Assembly: GCA_002359495.1 (NCBI GenBank)
Contig: DENB01000002.1
Span: forward strand, 58,130 to 84,658
Source: Enterobacteriaceae bacterium UBA2655
Lineage (GTDB): Bacteria > Pseudomonadota > Gammaproteobacteria > Enterobacterales > Enterobacteriaceae
Direction of reading: 5' to 3'
DNA: 26,529 nucleotides
This document shows, piece after piece, positions 1-10,302 of this stretch. How positions within the stretch are numbered: the first letter of the stretch is position 1; the number at the start of each line of letters is the position of its first letter. The notes beneath the pieces are model-generated. The model did not search any database, had not been told where the DNA came from, and worked only from the letters and a program-made list of their open reading frames with translations. Made by a program: the position numbers and the translations under genes.

Positions 1-68
1 GCTGCGCGCAGGCGGCGGCTCGCACCCTTACCCTGCTCTTTACGTTCTACTGCATTGATAGTGAACAT
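1..68 (-). CDS. rplY: 50S ribosomal protein L25 (5' end only)
   Basis: Only the first 22 codons are in the window. Read on the minus strand from the ATG at 68-66 they give MFTINAVERKEQGKGASRRL, then RAA, which is the N-terminus of the short enterobacterial L25. L25 binds 5S rRNA in the central protuberance of the large subunit. A purine-rich AAGAGA lies about 8 nt before the ATG. The gene follows radD on the same strand, as in E. coli, but has its own strong promoter at 159-187. The frame runs off the left edge, so nothing can be said about the C-terminal part. The identification is firm because the N-terminus is nearly identical to E. coli L25. Confidence 0.93.
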   Translation of the reverse strand, partial: MFTINAVERKEQGKGASRRLRA

Positions 69-131
69 CGTAATGTCTCTTTTATGACGTCTGTTACAGG
101 CGACCCAGCAACAGACAGGTTATTCAACAAG

Positions 132-151
132 GCTTTTGCGGAGGCAAAAGC
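132..151 (-). promoter_or_regulatory. Hairpin at the 5' end of the rplY leader
   Basis: GCTTTTGC and GCAAAAGC form a perfect 8-bp stem around a 4-nt loop. On the minus strand it starts at the predicted +1 of the rplY promoter. No T-run follows, so it is not a terminator. It could stabilise the mRNA 5' end or form part of the autoregulatory L25 leader known in E. coli and relatives. That role is inference. Confidence 0.5.
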
Positions 152-158
152 GGGCGGC

Positions 159-187
159 ATTATAGCGGCATTGCCCTGCGCGGGCAA
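159..187 (-). promoter_or_regulatory. Sigma70 promoter of rplY
   Basis: On the minus strand a TTGCCC -35 element (187-182) is separated by exactly 17 bp from a perfect TATAAT -10 element (164-159). The start of transcription should be near 152, which gives a leader of about 84 nt before the L25 start codon. The -35 lies within a small inverted repeat (TTGCCC/GGGCAA, 171-187) only 14 bp after the radD stop. It is the best-scoring promoter by eye in the window, and fits a highly expressed ribosomal protein gene. No transcript data are available. Confidence 0.8.
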
Positions 188-200
188 ATGATTCCGTGTT

Positions 201-1955
201 TTAACGCAGCTCGTTGGCGCGGCGAAAACGTCCCTGATAATCGAACAGCTTCTCGCGCACCTGCCAGTACTGGCCTTTGGCGCGCGCCACCACGAAATCG
301 GGATGACGCAGCAGCGGTTGCATGGCGACAACGTCCGCCGCGCACTGCCAGCCGAGCGGCACGCCAGGCGCGCGCTGGTGGGGGCGCATAAAAAGCTGCT
401 CGAAAGCTTTGCGCTGGGCCGGGCTTTGCAGACGAAAGCGCTCGCTGACGCTGGTTCCGTCCTCATCGAAATAGGTCGCCTTCAACCATTCCCCTTTCTC
501 ATCGCGTCCCTGCGTCAGCTCCATGCCGCCGCAGCGCAGCACCAGCGCGTCTTTCAGCTTCAGCGCCGCTTTCAGCATATCATCGGGGTCGACCAGGATT
601 TTGTCGCACTGGTGACAGCGGCGGGCGGCGATATCGTTTTCCGCGCCGCAGTCGGGACAGTTTTTGAAGCGAAAGCGAAAGTCGCACTGGCTGCGCTCGC
701 CCTCGTCATTCTCCAGCACCCCCTGACAGCGACGGCCGAAGTGTTCGATCACCATGCCGTCAGCCGTGGCTTTGCCCCAGAAGGTATTGGCGAAGCCGCA
801 GGCGGGGCAGAATACCTGTACCGGCTGGTTATCGCTCGCCCCTTTGGGCGCGCCCACTTCGGGCGTGAAAATATCGTGCGGATTGCCGGCGTAATCGAGG
901 ATCAAGCAGTCGGTTTTTCCTGGCGCCAGACGCAGGCCGCGCCCAACGATCTGCTGATAAAGGCTGACCGACTCGGTGGGACGCAATATCGCGATCAAAT
1001 CCACATGGGGGGCGTCGAACCCGGTGGTCAGTACCGCGACGTTCACCAGAAATTTCAGCTGCTGCGCCTTAAACGCCGCAATCAGCCGGTCGCGATCTTT
1101 CGCCGCCGTTTCGGCGGAGACCAGCGCGCTCTGCGTCGGCAGTAGCGACAATACTTCACGCGCATGCTCCACGGTGGAGGCGAAAATCATCACGCCGCGG
1201 CGATCATCGGCGAACTCGACGATCTGACGGATAATTTGCGGCGTGACGCGCTGCTGCCGCTTCAATTCGCGATTCAGATCCGCTTCGCTGAACAGGCCAT
1301 TAGCCTGAGCGGTAAGGCGACTGAAATCGTACTGGACGATCGGCATGTCGAGCCGCTCGGGCGGCACCAGAAAGCCATGCTTAATCATGTAGCGCAGCGG
1401 CAGCTCGTAAATACAGTCGCGAAACAGCGCTTGTTCATCGCCGCGCACCATGCCGTGATAGTGAAAGCGATAAATCCACCCCTTGCCGAGGCGAAAAGGA
1501 GTGGCGGTTAGGCCCAGCAGGCGCAGCTGCGGATTGTGCTGGCGCAGATGAGCGAATATTTGCTGGTACTGGCTCGCTTCATCGTCGCCGATACGGTGGC
1601 ATTCATCGACGATCACCAGCGAAAAGGCGCTGTCGAACAGCGCCAGGTTGCGCGCTACCGACTGTACGCTGCCGAACACCACTTTGCTGCGGCTCTCTTT
1701 GCGCTGCAGGCCGGCGGCGAAAATATCCGCCTCCAGGCCGTACGCCTGATATTTGCTGTGGTTCTGTGCCACCAGCTCCTTGACGTGCGCCAGCACCAGA
1801 ACCCGGCCGCGCGCCAGCCGCGCCAGTTCGGCGATCACCAGACTCTTTCCGGCGCCGGTCGGCAACACGATAACGGCGGGTTCGGCGTGGCGGCGAAAAT
1901 GCGCGATGGTGGCATCCACCGCCTCCTGTTGGTAGGGGCGCAGGGTAAACGACAT
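201..1955 (-). CDS. radD: DNA repair helicase-like ATPase RadD (YejH)
   Basis: This 584-residue superfamily 2 helicase-like protein is close to E. coli RadD (586 aa). The motifs read in order: PTGAGKS Walker A at 32-38, DECH box at 117-120, TATPFR (motif III) at 150-155, and QIVGRGLR (motif VI) at 335-342. A cysteine-rich C-terminal part follows, with CPAC at 383-386, CPDC at 433-436 and CHQC at 447-450, plus C410 and C424, suggesting zinc-binding ribbons. RadD helps cells survive double-strand breaks; it works with SSB and stimulates RecA strand exchange. The ATG at 1955 is preceded by GTAGAGA about 5-8 nt upstream. The gene is divergent from rsuA across a 166-bp gap and is followed on the same strand by rplY. 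Confidence 0.95.
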   Translation of the reverse strand: MSFTLRPYQQEAVDATIAHFRRHAEPAVIVLPTGAGKSLVIAELARLARGRVLVLAHVKELVAQNHSKYQAYGLEADIFAAGLQRKESRSKVVFGSVQSVARNLALFDSAFSLVIVDECHRIGDDEASQYQQIFAHLRQHNPQLRLLGLTATPFRLGKGWIYRFHYHGMVRGDEQALFRDCIYELPLRYMIKHGFLVPPERLDMPIVQYDFSRLTAQANGLFSEADLNRELKRQQRVTPQIIRQIVEFADDRRGVMIFASTVEHAREVLSLLPTQSALVSAETAAKDRDRLIAAFKAQQLKFLVNVAVLTTGFDAPHVDLIAILRPTESVSLYQQIVGRGLRLAPGKTDCLILDYAGNPHDIFTPEVGAPKGASDNQPVQVFCPACGFANTFWGKATADGMVIEHFGRRCQGVLENDEGERSQCDFRFRFKNCPDCGAENDIAARRCHQCDKILVDPDDMLKAALKLKDALVLRCGGMELTQGRDEKGEWLKATYFDEDGTSVSERFRLQSPAQRKAFEQLFMRPHQRAPGVPLGWQCAADVVAMQPLLRHPDFVVARAKGQYWQVREKLFDYQGRFRRANELR

Positions 1956-2121
1956 GGATCTCTACTTTTCTGTAAACCAGCGCCTATTATGCCATGAAAG
2001 CGCGGCGACCGCAGGATCGGCACTGTTAGCGCTCTTTACTTCGGGCTATACTGCGCGCACTTTTTTAACGGTTAAAAACGCCGTTTTAGTCTCCTTCCGT
2101 AGCAACAGGCAAAGCGAATTA
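1956..2121. promoter_or_regulatory. Divergent radD / rsuA promoter region
   Basis: This 166-bp gap must hold the promoters for radD (minus) and rsuA-bcr (plus). For rsuA the clearest element is TATACT at 2047-2052, with no good -35 at 17 bp (TGTTAG). For radD a CATAAT hexamer sits at 1991-1986 on minus, also with a poor -35. An AT-rich inverted repeat (AAAACG C CGTTTT, near 2075-2087) lies in the rsuA leader. Both promoters are tentative. Confidence 0.4.
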
Positions 2122-2844
2122 ATGCGACTCGACAAATTCTTATCTCAGCAACTGGAAATCAGCCGTGCCATCGCCGCGCGCGAACTGCGCGCGAAAAAAG
2201 TCACGGTAAATGGCGAAGTGGTGCGCGACGGCTCTTTTAAACTTCTGCCGGAGCATGAGGTGGAGTATGAAGGGAATCTGCTGCAGCAACAGAGCGGGCC
2301 GCGTTATTTTATGCTGAACAAGCCGCAGGGCTATGTCTGCTCCACGGACGATCCCGATCATCCTACCATTCTCTACTTTCTTGAAGAGCCGATGGCGTGG
2401 AAGCTGCACGCGGCGGGCAGGCTGGATATCGACACCACCGGGCTGGTGCTGCTGACCGACGACGGTCAGTGGTCGCACCGCATTACCTCGCCGCGCCACC
2501 ATTGCGACAAAACCTATCGCGTCATGCTGGAAGAGCCGATCGCCGACGGGGTGGCGGCGCAGTTCGCCGCCGGCGTTCAGCTGCACGGCGAGAAAAACCT
2601 CACCAAACCGGCGGTGCTGGAAGTGGTTTCGCCGCATGAAGTGTTGCTGACCATCAGCGAAGGGCGCTATCACCAGGTGAAGCGGATGTTCGCCGCCGTC
2701 GGCAACCATGTCGCGGCGCTGCATCGCGAAGCGGTCGGCACCATCAGGCTGGATGCGGATCTGGAGCCGGGCGAATACCGTCCGTTGACGGAAGAAGAGA
2801 TCGCCAGCGTCGGCGTGCCCGATGAGATAAAACAGATTCAATAA
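2122..2844 (+). CDS. rsuA: 16S rRNA pseudouridine(516) synthase
   Basis: A 240-residue protein matching E. coli RsuA (231 aa) along its length. It isomerises U516 of 16S rRNA to pseudouridine during small-subunit assembly. An S4-like RNA-binding domain covers about residues 1-60 ([10 protein letters not shown] start). The catalytic domain follows, with the synthase motif [10 protein letters not shown] at 99-108; D102 is the predicted catalytic aspartate and has the same number as in E. coli. The frame is open further upstream, to 1954, but the conserved N-terminus fixes the start at the ATG at 2122. The Shine-Dalgarno is weak. The stop is 14 bp before bcr, so the two are probably cotranscribed. 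Confidence 0.95.
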   Translation: MRLDKFLSQQLEISRAIAARELRAKKVTVNGEVVRDGSFKLLPEHEVEYEGNLLQQQSGPRYFMLNKPQGYVCSTDDPDHPTILYFLEEPMAWKLHAAGRLDIDTTGLVLLTDDGQWSHRITSPRHHCDKTYRVMLEEPIADGVAAQFAAGVQLHGEKNLTKPAVLEVVSPHEVLLTISEGRYHQVKRMFAAVGNHVAALHREAVGTIRLDADLEPGEYRPLTEEEIASVGVPDEIKQIQ

Positions 2845-2858
2845 GCAGGAGCAGAGCG

Positions 2859-4055
2859 GTGCGTAAGGAAAAAAATTCTTCTACCGGATTGGTGGTAATT
2901 CTCGGACTGCTGGCGATGCTGATGCCGCTCTCCATTGATATGTATCTGCCGGCGCTGCCGCAGATCGCCAGGGAATTCGCCGTATCGGCGGGCAGCGTTC
3001 AGATGACGCTCAACCTCTATATTTTCGGTTTCGCTATCGGGCAGCTTATCTACGGCCCGCTGGCGGACAGCTATGGCCGCAAGCCAGTGATCCTGCTCGG
3101 CACGCTGATTTTCGCGCTGGCCGCCGGTTCCTGCGCCCTGGCGCAAACCATCGATCAGCTGATTTTCATGCGCTTTCTGCACGGCCTCTCCGCCGCCGCC
3201 GCCAGCGTAGTGATCAACGCCCTGATGCGCGACAGCTACTCCAAAGAGGAGTTTTCGCGCATGATGTCCTTTGTGATGCTCATTACTACTATCGCGCCGC
3301 TGATGGCGCCGATCGTCGGCGGCTGGCTGCTGCTGCTGTGGAGCTGGCACGCCATCTTCTGGGCGCTGTCGCTCGCCGCCGTGGTCACTACCGTGCTGGT
3401 GGTGACGCAGATCCGCGAGACGCTGCCGCCGGAAAAGCGCCAGCCTTTTCATATGCGCACCATGCTCGGGAACTTTGTGGCGCTGTTCCGCCACCGGCGC
3501 GTGTTTAGCTATATGCTGGCGAGCGGTTTTTCCTTCGCCGGCCTCTTTACCTTTCTCAACGCCGGTCCTTTCGTCTATATCGAACTTAACCATATTTCGC
3601 CGCAGAACTTCGGCTACTACTTCGGCCTGAACGTGGTGTTTCTGTTTGTGATGACGCTGATCAACAGCCGTTCGGTACGCCGTTTCGGCCCGCTGGCGAT
3701 GTTCCGCTGCGGGCTAGTGATCCAGTTCTGCACCGGGCTGTGGCTGCTGGCGGTAAGCGCGTTCGATCTGGGCTTTCTGCCGCTGGTGCTGGGCGTGGCG
3801 ATGTTTATCGGCTGCGTCTCAATGGTGTCGTCGAACGCCATGGCGGTGGTGCTGGACGAATTTCCCCATATGGCCGGCACCGCCTCTTCGCTGGCGGGGA
3901 CTCTGCGTTTCGGCGTGGGTGCGCTGGTCGGCGCGCTACTGTCGCTGCTGAGCTTCAACAGCGCCTGGCCGATGGTCGGCACCATCGCGCTCTGCGCGAC
4001 GATGTCGGTGCTGCTGTTCTATTACGCTTCCCGTCCCCGCAAAAAAACCGCCTGA
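2859..4055 (+). CDS. bcr: Bcr-type multidrug/bicyclomycin efflux MFS transporter
   Basis: 398 residues, closely matching E. coli Bcr (396 aa), a 12-helix DHA1-family proton antiporter of the inner membrane that confers bicyclomycin and sulfonamide resistance. The first helix contains [10 protein letters not shown] (25-34). The MFS motif A between helices 2 and 3 reads [11 protein letters not shown] (66-76). The loop with [18 protein letters not shown] is strongly conserved in Bcr. The gene starts with GTG at 2859, supported by GGAG 7 nt upstream and by the conserved distance to the first helix. It follows rsuA by 14 bp. The GTG start and this operon are as expected for the family. Substrate range in this organism is unknown. 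Confidence 0.95.
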   Translation: MRKEKNSSTGLVVILGLLAMLMPLSIDMYLPALPQIAREFAVSAGSVQMTLNLYIFGFAIGQLIYGPLADSYGRKPVILLGTLIFALAAGSCALAQTIDQLIFMRFLHGLSAAAASVVINALMRDSYSKEEFSRMMSFVMLITTIAPLMAPIVGGWLLLLWSWHAIFWALSLAAVVTTVLVVTQIRETLPPEKRQPFHMRTMLGNFVALFRHRRVFSYMLASGFSFAGLFTFLNAGPFVYIELNHISPQNFGYYFGLNVVFLFVMTLINSRSVRRFGPLAMFRCGLVIQFCTGLWLLAVSAFDLGFLPLVLGVAMFIGCVSMVSSNAMAVVLDEFPHMAGTASSLAGTLRFGVGALVGALLSLLSFNSAWPMVGTIALCATMSVLLFYYASRPRKKTA

Positions 4056-4059
4056 TTTC

Positions 4060-4081
4060 AGGGCGAACGCCGGTTCGCCCT
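4060..4081 (+). terminator. Probable terminator of rsuA-bcr
   Basis: AGGGCGAAC and GTTCGCCCT make a perfect 9-bp stem with a GCCG loop starting 5 bp after the bcr stop. The downstream tract (TCAGATTTTCC) is only moderately T-rich, so termination may be incomplete. Confidence 0.6.
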
Positions 4082-4379
4082 TCAGATTTTCCTCAGCGTT
4101 ATCCGCATCGCCTTGCCAGAGGGCAATGTTTCCACTATGTGAAAATTAATTTACAAAAAAGTAACTTGGTTGCGTCTAAAATGATTGTTAACTGAACGTG
4201 AACGCGGTACATATAGCGATAAAGTGCGATTTCACTCGCAAATAATAATTTTACCGCCTGGCAGGATTACAAAAACGAGATGGCAAACCTTGACGTCACG
4301 CTTTGCGGACGCTCAGCCAGGGTTCAGCGCAACAGGCCATTTATTGTGAATATCGTTATCGTCTCTGGGGGTTGTTGTC
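4082..4379. other. Gene-free bcr-yejG intergenic region
   Basis: About 300 bp without a credible gene. The central part (about 4135-4260) is AT-rich. A possible yejG promoter is TTGTTA (4185-4190), 17 bp, TACATA (4208-4213), only a moderate match. Two short inverted repeats are visible: TTGCC/GGCAA at 4113-4126 and TGCGA/TCGCA at 4225-4240. I recognise no CRP, Fur or Cra site here. Confidence 0.4.
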
Positions 4380-4712
4380 GTGAATATGCCGCAATTTTCC
4401 GTTGTGCATCGTCTGCCGCAGCGCTACCGCTGGTCCGTGGAGAATCCGGGCGCGATCGAAGCGCATAAGGCGGGGGACGCCGCTCATGAACAGGATCTGA
4501 TCGCGCTGCGTCTGTTAAGCCATGACGGCCATCCCGCGTGGGAAATCCTGCGCCAGCTGCAGGAGACGCTGGCGGAAATTCAGGTGGATTGCCGCATCGC
4601 CGAGTGCGAAGGAGAGCCTTGCCTGTTCGTGCCGCTCAGCGACGAGAGCGCCACCAACTGTTGTCTGAAGAATCGCGGCGTCGCCATTGCAGAAAACTTC
4701 GACGGCCTGTAG
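4380..4712 (+). CDS. yejG: YejG family protein of unknown function
   Basis: 110 residues resembling E. coli YejG (114 aa), a small soluble enterobacterial protein without an assigned activity. Conserved landmarks are the N-terminal VHRLPQRYRWS, the central ECEGEPCLFVPL and the C-terminal LKNRGVAIAENF. No signal peptide or membrane helix is visible. GTG at 4380 is preferred as the start because GGGGG at 4367-4371 is 8 nt upstream; the ATG two codons later would leave 14 nt. The stop lies 7 bp from the stop of the convergent yejF, leaving no room for a separate terminator. It sits at the end of the yej cluster in the same place as in E. coli. Confidence 0.88.
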   Translation: MNMPQFSVVHRLPQRYRWSVENPGAIEAHKAGDAAHEQDLIALRLLSHDGHPAWEILRQLQETLAEIQVDCRIAECEGEPCLFVPLSDESATNCCLKNRGVAIAENFDGL

Positions 4713-4719
4713 CCGCGTT

Positions 4720-6312
4720 TTAGCGGGAAAGCGTCAGCAACTCGCGGGTATAGGCCTGCGCCGGGTCAGCGAACAGCGCTTCGCATGGACCCTGTTCCAC
4801 CACTTCGCCCTGACGCAGCACCACCAGCTGGTGACAAAGCGCGCGCACCACCTGCAGATCGTGGCTGATAAACAGATACGCGAGCTGGCGCTGCTGCTGC
4901 AAACGACGCAGCAGAGTCAGAATCTGCTTCTGCACCGAGCGATCCAGCGACGAGGTCGGCTCATCCAGAATCATCAGCTCAGGTTCCAGAATCAGCGCGC
5001 GGGCGATGGCGATACGCTGACGCTGACCGCCGGAAAATTCCGCCGGATAACGATGGCGGCTTGCCGCTTCCAGCCCGACTTCCTCCAGCGCCGCGATCAC
5101 TTTCTCTTCTTGCTGCGCGGCGCTCAGCTGCGGCTGGTGCACCTGCAAACCTTCGGCGATGATCTGCTGTATTGTCATGCGCGGGTTCAGCGAGGAGTTA
5201 GGGTCCTGGAATACCACCTGAATGCGCTTGCGCAGCGGCAGCATCTGCTGGCGGTTCATCTGATGCAGCGGCTGGGTGTCGAACCAGATTTCGCCTTTCG
5301 AGGCGATGAGCCGCAGCAGCGCCAGTCCGGCGGTGCTCTTGCCCGACCCCGATTCGCCGACCAGGCCGAGGCTTTCCCCCGGCCGCAGAGTAAAACTCAG
5401 GGCGCGCAGCGCATGATGTTCCGCCACGGTACGCTTCAGCAGACCGCGCCGCACCGGAAAGGCGACTGACAAAGTGTTGACCTGCAACAGCGGCGGCGTC
5501 TTCTCATCGATCGGTTGGGGGGCGCCTTCCGGCTCCGCCTGAAGCAGCTCGCGCGTATAGGGGTGTTGCGGGGCGCTGAACAGCGTCCAGCAGCGGTTGT
5601 GCTCGACTGCTTCGCCCCGGCGCATCACGGTCACGTCATCCGCCAGCTGACGCACAATGTTCAGGTTATGGGTAATAAACAACATGCCCATGTTCATCTC
5701 GCGCTGCAGTTCGCTCAGCAGCGTTAAAATTTGTGCCTGCACCGTCACGTCAAGCGCGGTGGTTGGCTCATCGGCGATCAGCAGTTTCGGCTGGGTCAGC
5801 AGCGCCATGGCGATCATCACGCGCTGACGCTCGCCGCCGGACAGCTGATGCGGAAAATCCTTCAGGCGCGACGCCGGCTGGCGGATGCCCACGCGATCGA
5901 GGCAGCTGAGCATTTCGCCGCGCGCCGCTTCCCGCCGCATGCCGCGGTGCAGCGACAGCACTTCATACAGTTGCTTTTCCACCGTGTGCAGCGGATTGAG
6001 CGACACCATCGGCTCCTGAAAGATCATCGCGATCTGGTTGCCGCGCACGCCTCGCAGCGCGCGCTCGTCGGCGCGCAGCAGATCCTGACCGTTAAACAGG
6101 ATCTCGCCGGCGGGATAGACCACCGGCGGCGAGGGCAACAGACGCATCACCGACAGCGCGGTCACGCTTTTGCCGGAGCCCGATTCGCCTACCAGCGCCA
6201 GGGTTTCGCCCGCCTCGATGCGCAGCGAAATATCGCTGACCACGCTGCGCTGCCGATCGCCCTGACGAAAGGCGATGGCGAGATGATTCACGGAGAGCAG
6301 CGGCGTCGTCAT
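4720..6312 (-). CDS. yejF: Peptide ABC importer YejABEF, dual ATP-binding subunit
   Basis: 530 residues with two complete ABC ATPase domains in one chain, as in E. coli YejF (529 aa). Domain 1 has GESGSGKS at 42-49, signature LSGGERQR at 157-164 and Walker B LLIADEP at 177-183. Domain 2 has GESGSGKST at 319-327, signature FSGGQRQR at 426-433 and LMILDEP at 446-452. Each domain is followed by an oligopeptide-transporter-type extension (HPYTREL at 250-256, AYTRELL at 520-526). YejF powers uptake through YejB/YejE; in E. coli this importer carries the peptide-nucleotide antibiotic microcin C. The ATG directly abuts the yejE stop (TGAATG), implying coupled translation. It is the last gene of the chain. 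Confidence 0.95.
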   Translation of the reverse strand: MTTPLLSVNHLAIAFRQGDRQRSVVSDISLRIEAGETLALVGESGSGKSVTALSVMRLLPSPPVVYPAGEILFNGQDLLRADERALRGVRGNQIAMIFQEPMVSLNPLHTVEKQLYEVLSLHRGMRREAARGEMLSCLDRVGIRQPASRLKDFPHQLSGGERQRVMIAMALLTQPKLLIADEPTTALDVTVQAQILTLLSELQREMNMGMLFITHNLNIVRQLADDVTVMRRGEAVEHNRCWTLFSAPQHPYTRELLQAEPEGAPQPIDEKTPPLLQVNTLSVAFPVRRGLLKRTVAEHHALRALSFTLRPGESLGLVGESGSGKSTAGLALLRLIASKGEIWFDTQPLHQMNRQQMLPLRKRIQVVFQDPNSSLNPRMTIQQIIAEGLQVHQPQLSAAQQEEKVIAALEEVGLEAASRHRYPAEFSGGQRQRIAIARALILEPELMILDEPTSSLDRSVQKQILTLLRRLQQQRQLAYLFISHDLQVVRALCHQLVVLRQGEVVEQGPCEALFADPAQAYTRELLTLSR

Positions 6313-7335
6313 TCAGACTCCTTTAGCGGGATCGAAGGCGTCGCGCACCGCTTCGCCAATAAAAATCAGCAGCGACAGCAGCAGCGCCAGGGTAAAAAAG
6401 CCGGAAAGGCCGAGCCAGGGCGCCTGCAGATTATTCTTGCCCTGCAACAGCAGCTCGCCCAGCGACGGCGACCCCACCGGCAGACCGAAGCCGAGAAAAT
6501 CGAGCGAGGTGAGGGTGGTAATCGACCCGCACAGAATAAAGGGCAGAAAAGTCAGGGTGGCGACCATGGCGTTGGGCAGCATATGGCGCAGCATGATGCG
6601 GCCGTCGCTGACGCCCAGCGCCTGCGCGGCGCGAATATAGTCAAAGTTGCGCGTGCGTAAAAACTCGGCGCGCACCACGCTGACCAGGCTCATCCAGCCA
6701 AACACCACCGTCACCAGTAGCAACCACCAGAACCCGGGCTGGATAACGCTGGAGAGCAGGATCAGCAGAAACAGCGACGGCATGCCGGACCAGACCTCAA
6801 TCACGCGCTGGCCGATCAGATCGGTTTTGCCGCCGAAATAGCCCTGCGCCGCGCCGACCACGATGCCCGCCACGCTGGAAAACAGCGTTAGCAGCAGGCC
6901 GAACAGCAGCGAGATGCGCGTGCCGTAGAGCAGGCGCGCCAGCACATCGCCGCCGTTAGCGTCGGTGCCGAGCCAGTTTTCTCGCGACGGGGGCGACGGA
7001 AAGGGCACCTCGGTAGCGAAATTAATCGTACTGTCGCTGAAGCGAATCGGCGCCCAGAGCGCCCAGCCCTGCTGCGCGATGCGCTGTTTCAGCCAGGGAT
7101 CCTGGTAGTCTGCCGCGGTCGCCAGCGGGCCGCCGTAGTCGCTTTCGCTGTAGTCCACCAGCAGCGGCAGGTACCAGCGCTGCTGATAATGCACCAGCAG
7201 TGGCTTATCGTTAGCCAGCAGCTCCGCCGCCAGCGAGAGCAGGAAAAGAATCAGGAAGATCCAGAGCGACCAGTAGCCGCGTCGGTTGTGGCGAAAGCGC
7301 TGCCAGCGCGCCTGATTAACGGGAGACAAGCGCAT
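6313..7335 (-). CDS. yejE: Peptide ABC importer YejABEF, permease YejE
   Basis: 340 residues, matching E. coli YejE (341 aa). It is an inner-membrane DppC/OppC-type permease. One helix lies at about 22-40, then a large periplasmic segment (about 41-135), then helices from about 140 to 325. The EAA coupling loop that contacts the ATPase is seen at 237-256 (AAQALGVSDGRIMLRHMLPN). The start ATG (7335-7333) shares one base with the yejB stop (TGATG), and the stop abuts the yejF start, so expression of the three genes is probably coupled. It pairs with YejB to form the channel. Confidence 0.95.
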   Translation of the reverse strand: MRLSPVNQARWQRFRHNRRGYWSLWIFLILFLLSLAAELLANDKPLLVHYQQRWYLPLLVDYSESDYGGPLATAADYQDPWLKQRIAQQGWALWAPIRFSDSTINFATEVPFPSPPSRENWLGTDANGGDVLARLLYGTRISLLFGLLLTLFSSVAGIVVGAAQGYFGGKTDLIGQRVIEVWSGMPSLFLLILLSSVIQPGFWWLLLVTVVFGWMSLVSVVRAEFLRTRNFDYIRAAQALGVSDGRIMLRHMLPNAMVATLTFLPFILCGSITTLTSLDFLGFGLPVGSPSLGELLLQGKNNLQAPWLGLSGFFTLALLLSLLIFIGEAVRDAFDPAKGV

Positions 7336-8420
7336 CAGCGGCCCTCGAAATCGATACGCGGATCCACCAGCGTATAGGTCAAATCGCTGAGAATATTCAT
7401 CAGCAGGCCAATCAGCGTAAAGATATAGAGCGTGCCGAACATCACCGGATAGTCGCGCTGAACGGTGGCGTCATAGCCCAGCAGGCCCAGGCCGTTCAGG
7501 GAGAACATCACCTCTATCAGCACCGAGCTGGTGAAAAACATACTGATAAAGGTGGCGGGAAAGCCGGCGATCACCAGCAGCATGGCGTTGCGAAACACAT
7601 GATGATAAAGAATGCGTCCCTCATCCACCCCCTTGGCGCGCGCGGTGACCACGTACTGTTTGCGCACCTCATCGAGGAAGGCGTTTTTCGTCAGCATCGT
7701 CAGGGTGGCGAAACCGCCGATTACCGTCGCCAGCACCGGCAGGGTGATATGCCACAAATAATCCACTATTTTGCCGTACCAGGGGAGGGTATCAAACTGC
7801 GGCGACGTCAGCCCGCGCAGCGGAAACCAGTCGAGATAGCTGCCGCCGGCGAACAGCACGATCAGCATGATACCGAACAGAAACGCCGGCACCGAGTAGC
7901 CGACGATAATAAAGGCGCTGCTCCAGATGTCGAACGCGCTGCCGTTGCGCACCGCTTTTTTAATGCCGAGCGGGATGGAGACCAGATAAATAATCAGCGT
8001 GCTCCACAGACCGAGGCTGACGGAGACCGGCAGACTCTCTTTGATCAGCTGAAGCACCGAGGCACTGCGAAACAGGCTGTCGCCGAAATCGAAGCGCAGA
8101 TAGTTCCAGAGCATCTCAACGTAACGCCGCCAGAGCGGTTTATCGAAGCCGTAACGGCGGGTAATTTCCTGAATAACCTCGGGATCGAGGCCGCGCGCGC
8201 CGCGATACTGGCTGTCGCCGGGATTGCTGCCGTTCAGGTTGGCGTGACCCGCCGCCTCGCCGCCGCCGGGAATGCCGCTGGTCTGGCCGAACTCAATATT
8301 CGCCAGCGCCTGATCCACCGGACCGCCCGGCGCGATTTGCACAATAAAGAAATTGAGCGTGATGATCGCCCACAGCGTCGGGATCACCAGCAGCAGTCGG
8401 CGCAGAAAATAGGCACCCAA
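7335..8420 (-). CDS. yejB: Peptide ABC importer YejABEF, permease YejB (TTG start)
   Basis: 361 residues if translation begins at TTG 8420-8418, giving (M)[16 protein letters not shown], which aligns with the start of E. coli YejB (364 aa). It is a DppB/OppB-type permease with an N-terminal helix at about 7-29, a periplasmic insert rich in Gly (about 30-130), further helices, and an EAA coupling loop near 256-280 ([16 protein letters not shown]). The frame is open to an ATG at 8471, but that would overlap yejA by 41 bp and add 17 unconserved residues. A good ribosome binding site GAGGA (8432-8428) lies 7 nt before the TTG and overlaps the yejA stop. No in-frame ATG lies at the conserved start point. 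Confidence 0.92.
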   Translation of the reverse strand: MGAYFLRRLLLVIPTLWAIITLNFFIVQIAPGGPVDQALANIEFGQTSGIPGGGEAAGHANLNGSNPGDSQYRGARGLDPEVIQEITRRYGFDKPLWRRYVEMLWNYLRFDFGDSLFRSASVLQLIKESLPVSVSLGLWSTLIIYLVSIPLGIKKAVRNGSAFDIWSSAFIIVGYSVPAFLFGIMLIVLFAGGSYLDWFPLRGLTSPQFDTLPWYGKIVDYLWHITLPVLATVIGGFATLTMLTKNAFLDEVRKQYVVTARAKGVDEGRILYHHVFRNAMLLVIAGFPATFISMFFTSSVLIEVMFSLNGLGLLGYDATVQRDYPVMFGTLYIFTLIGLLMNILSDLTYTLVDPRIDFEGR

Positions 8421-8430
8421 AGCATTTTCC

Positions 8431-10239
8431 TCAGCGTCGTTCAGCCGGCAGACGCGCGGCTTTGTTGACATCGTACCACCAGTTTTCCAGTCCGGTGCTG
8501 AAGGCGGGCTTGACGGCGGGATGAGAAAACTTGTCCCAGTAAGCCAGCCGCTGTTCAGCGCTATACCAGAGCGGGATCATATAGTGATTCCACAGCAGCA
8601 CCCGATCCAGCGCCTGGCCCAGCGGCAGCAACGCCTGCTGGTCGCCCTGATGCGCCACGATCTGCTTAACGAAATGATCGACGACGGGATCTTTTACCCG
8701 GGCGGTATTCCAGGTCGACTCAATGAAATCAGATTGCCAGACATACTGCAATGAGGTGGAGGGCCAGGGCATGGCGTAGTAATTCGCCAGCACCATATCG
8801 TAGTCGCCCTGGCGCAGACGCCGCAGATACTGCGAGTTGTCGACCTGACGCAGCGTGACGTCAATGCCGAGGCGCGCCAGACTGTGCTGAAAGGGCAGCG
8901 CCCACTCATTGCTGGTGCCGCCGCGCAGCAGCAGCTCAAAGCGGAAGGGCTGGCCGGTTTTGGCGTTGACCAGCTTGCGCTCTTTAATCGTCCATCCCGC
9001 CTTCTGCAGCAGCGTCAGCGCATGCAGCAGGTTTTGCCGATCGTAGCCGCTACCATCGGAGCGCGGCGGCGTCCAGGCCTCGGTAAACAGCGTCGCCGGC
9101 AGCTGCGCGCTGAACGGTGCCAGCAGCGCGTGCTGGGCCGCATCCTGCAACCCCTGCGCGGCGTAGTCGGTGTTCTGAAAATAACTTTGCGTCCGTTTCC
9201 AGGCGCCGTAGAAAAGCGCTTTGTTCATCCATTCGAAATCAAACGCCAGCGTCAGGGCTTCACGCACGCGCCGATCGGCGAACAGCGGTTTTTCATTATT
9301 AAAGGCGAGCCAGCGCGTATCGGTGGCGGCGTCGTTGGGCGTCACTTCTTTGACGATCTCGCCGTCGTCGAAGCGGCGGCCGCGATACTGGGTCGCCCAC
9401 TTTTTCGCGGAAGACTCTTCGCGCAGATCGAACGCGCCCGCCTTAAAGGCTTCAAACGCGACGTTATCGTCGAGATAATAGTCGTAGCGCAGGGTATCGA
9501 AATTAAACCGTCCCCGGTTCACCGGCAGGCTGGCCGCCCAGTAATCCTTCACCCGGCTGTACTGGATGAATTGTCCCACTTTCCAGGCGGTGATGCGGTA
9601 AGGCCCGCCTGACAGGGGAGGGTAGCCCAGCGGCTCGTTAAAAGGTTTATCACGCCAAAACTTTTCAGGCAGCACCGGCAGCGTCAGCCAGCTGAGAATC
9701 AGATCTTTGTCCGCTTTCGGCACGCTAATGCGCACCGTCAGGCGGTTCAGCGCGCTAACCTGCACCCCTTTAAAGGCCACGCGGAACTGCGGCACCCCTT
9801 CGGTCATAAATTTTTGAAAGGTAAAGGCGACGTCGGCGGCGGTGACCGGCGAACCGTCCTGAAAGCGCGCGTGCGGATTCAGCGTCACCTCCATCCAGCG
9901 GTAATCGTCGGGATAGCGCGCCGACTCGGCGATCAGCGGATAATAACTGCCTGGCTCGTCATCCGAGGTGGCGAACAGGGCGTCGTAGAGGGTGTCGGTC
10001 GCGGCGCCCGGATTGCCGCGCGAGGCGAAACGGTTGAAGTTGTCATAGGTGCCGGTGACGGCCAGCGTCATTTTGCCGCCTTTCGGCGCGGCGAGATTGG
10101 CGTAATCGTAGTGGGTGAAACCCATCGCATATTTGGGCGTGCCGACTTTGGAAAAGGTATAGCTCTCGTTGATGATATCGGCATGCAGTGGCGCAATCTG
10201 GCCACAGAGCAGTAAAGCGGTCACAATGCGCAGCAGCAT
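8431..10239 (-). CDS. yejA: Peptide ABC importer YejABEF, periplasmic binding protein
   Basis: 602 residues, close in length to E. coli YejA (604 aa). A secretory signal peptide is visible ([20 protein letters not shown], cleavage probably after LHA at about 20). The mature protein belongs to the SBP_bac_5 oligopeptide-binding family (solute-binding cluster C), seen in the [16 protein letters not shown] segment and the C-terminal [10 protein letters not shown] region. It delivers peptides to YejB/E. An AGAAGAG ribosome binding site lies about 10 nt before the ATG. The stop codon overlaps the yejB ribosome binding site. The 63-bp gap to pdeN contains a GCTGCGCAGC palindrome but no clear promoter, so a transcript through from pdeN is possible. 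Confidence 0.95.
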   Translation of the reverse strand: MLLRIVTALLLCGQIAPLHADIINESYTFSKVGTPKYAMGFTHYDYANLAAPKGGKMTLAVTGTYDNFNRFASRGNPGAATDTLYDALFATSDDEPGSYYPLIAESARYPDDYRWMEVTLNPHARFQDGSPVTAADVAFTFQKFMTEGVPQFRVAFKGVQVSALNRLTVRISVPKADKDLILSWLTLPVLPEKFWRDKPFNEPLGYPPLSGGPYRITAWKVGQFIQYSRVKDYWAASLPVNRGRFNFDTLRYDYYLDDNVAFEAFKAGAFDLREESSAKKWATQYRGRRFDDGEIVKEVTPNDAATDTRWLAFNNEKPLFADRRVREALTLAFDFEWMNKALFYGAWKRTQSYFQNTDYAAQGLQDAAQHALLAPFSAQLPATLFTEAWTPPRSDGSGYDRQNLLHALTLLQKAGWTIKERKLVNAKTGQPFRFELLLRGGTSNEWALPFQHSLARLGIDVTLRQVDNSQYLRRLRQGDYDMVLANYYAMPWPSTSLQYVWQSDFIESTWNTARVKDPVVDHFVKQIVAHQGDQQALLPLGQALDRVLLWNHYMIPLWYSAEQRLAYWDKFSHPAVKPAFSTGLENWWYDVNKAARLPAERR

Positions 10240-10302
10240 AAGCGTGGCACTCTTCTGATAATTATCCGCACTTTATGGTAGCAGCTGCGCAGCAAACGGA
10301 AA

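Noticed and set aside
303..1145. Long open frame on plus, antisense to radD
   Set aside because: High GC makes long antisense frames common. The product is low-complexity and resembles no family, and radD explains the region.
1954..2121. N-terminal extension of rsuA
   Set aside because: The extra 56 residues are not part of the family and overlap the promoter region; the conserved start is at 2122.
4138..4156. TGTGA...TTACA as a CRP site before yejG
   Set aside because: The half-sites are spaced by eight bases rather than six and the right half is a poor match.
5731..6660. 309-codon frame on plus, antisense to yejF/yejE
   Set aside because: His/Gln/Arg-rich composition typical of reverse translation of a real gene; no ribosome binding site.
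8421..8471. N-terminal extension of yejB to an upstream ATG
   Set aside because: Would overlap yejA by 41 bp and add unconserved residues; TTG at 8420 has the better ribosome binding site.
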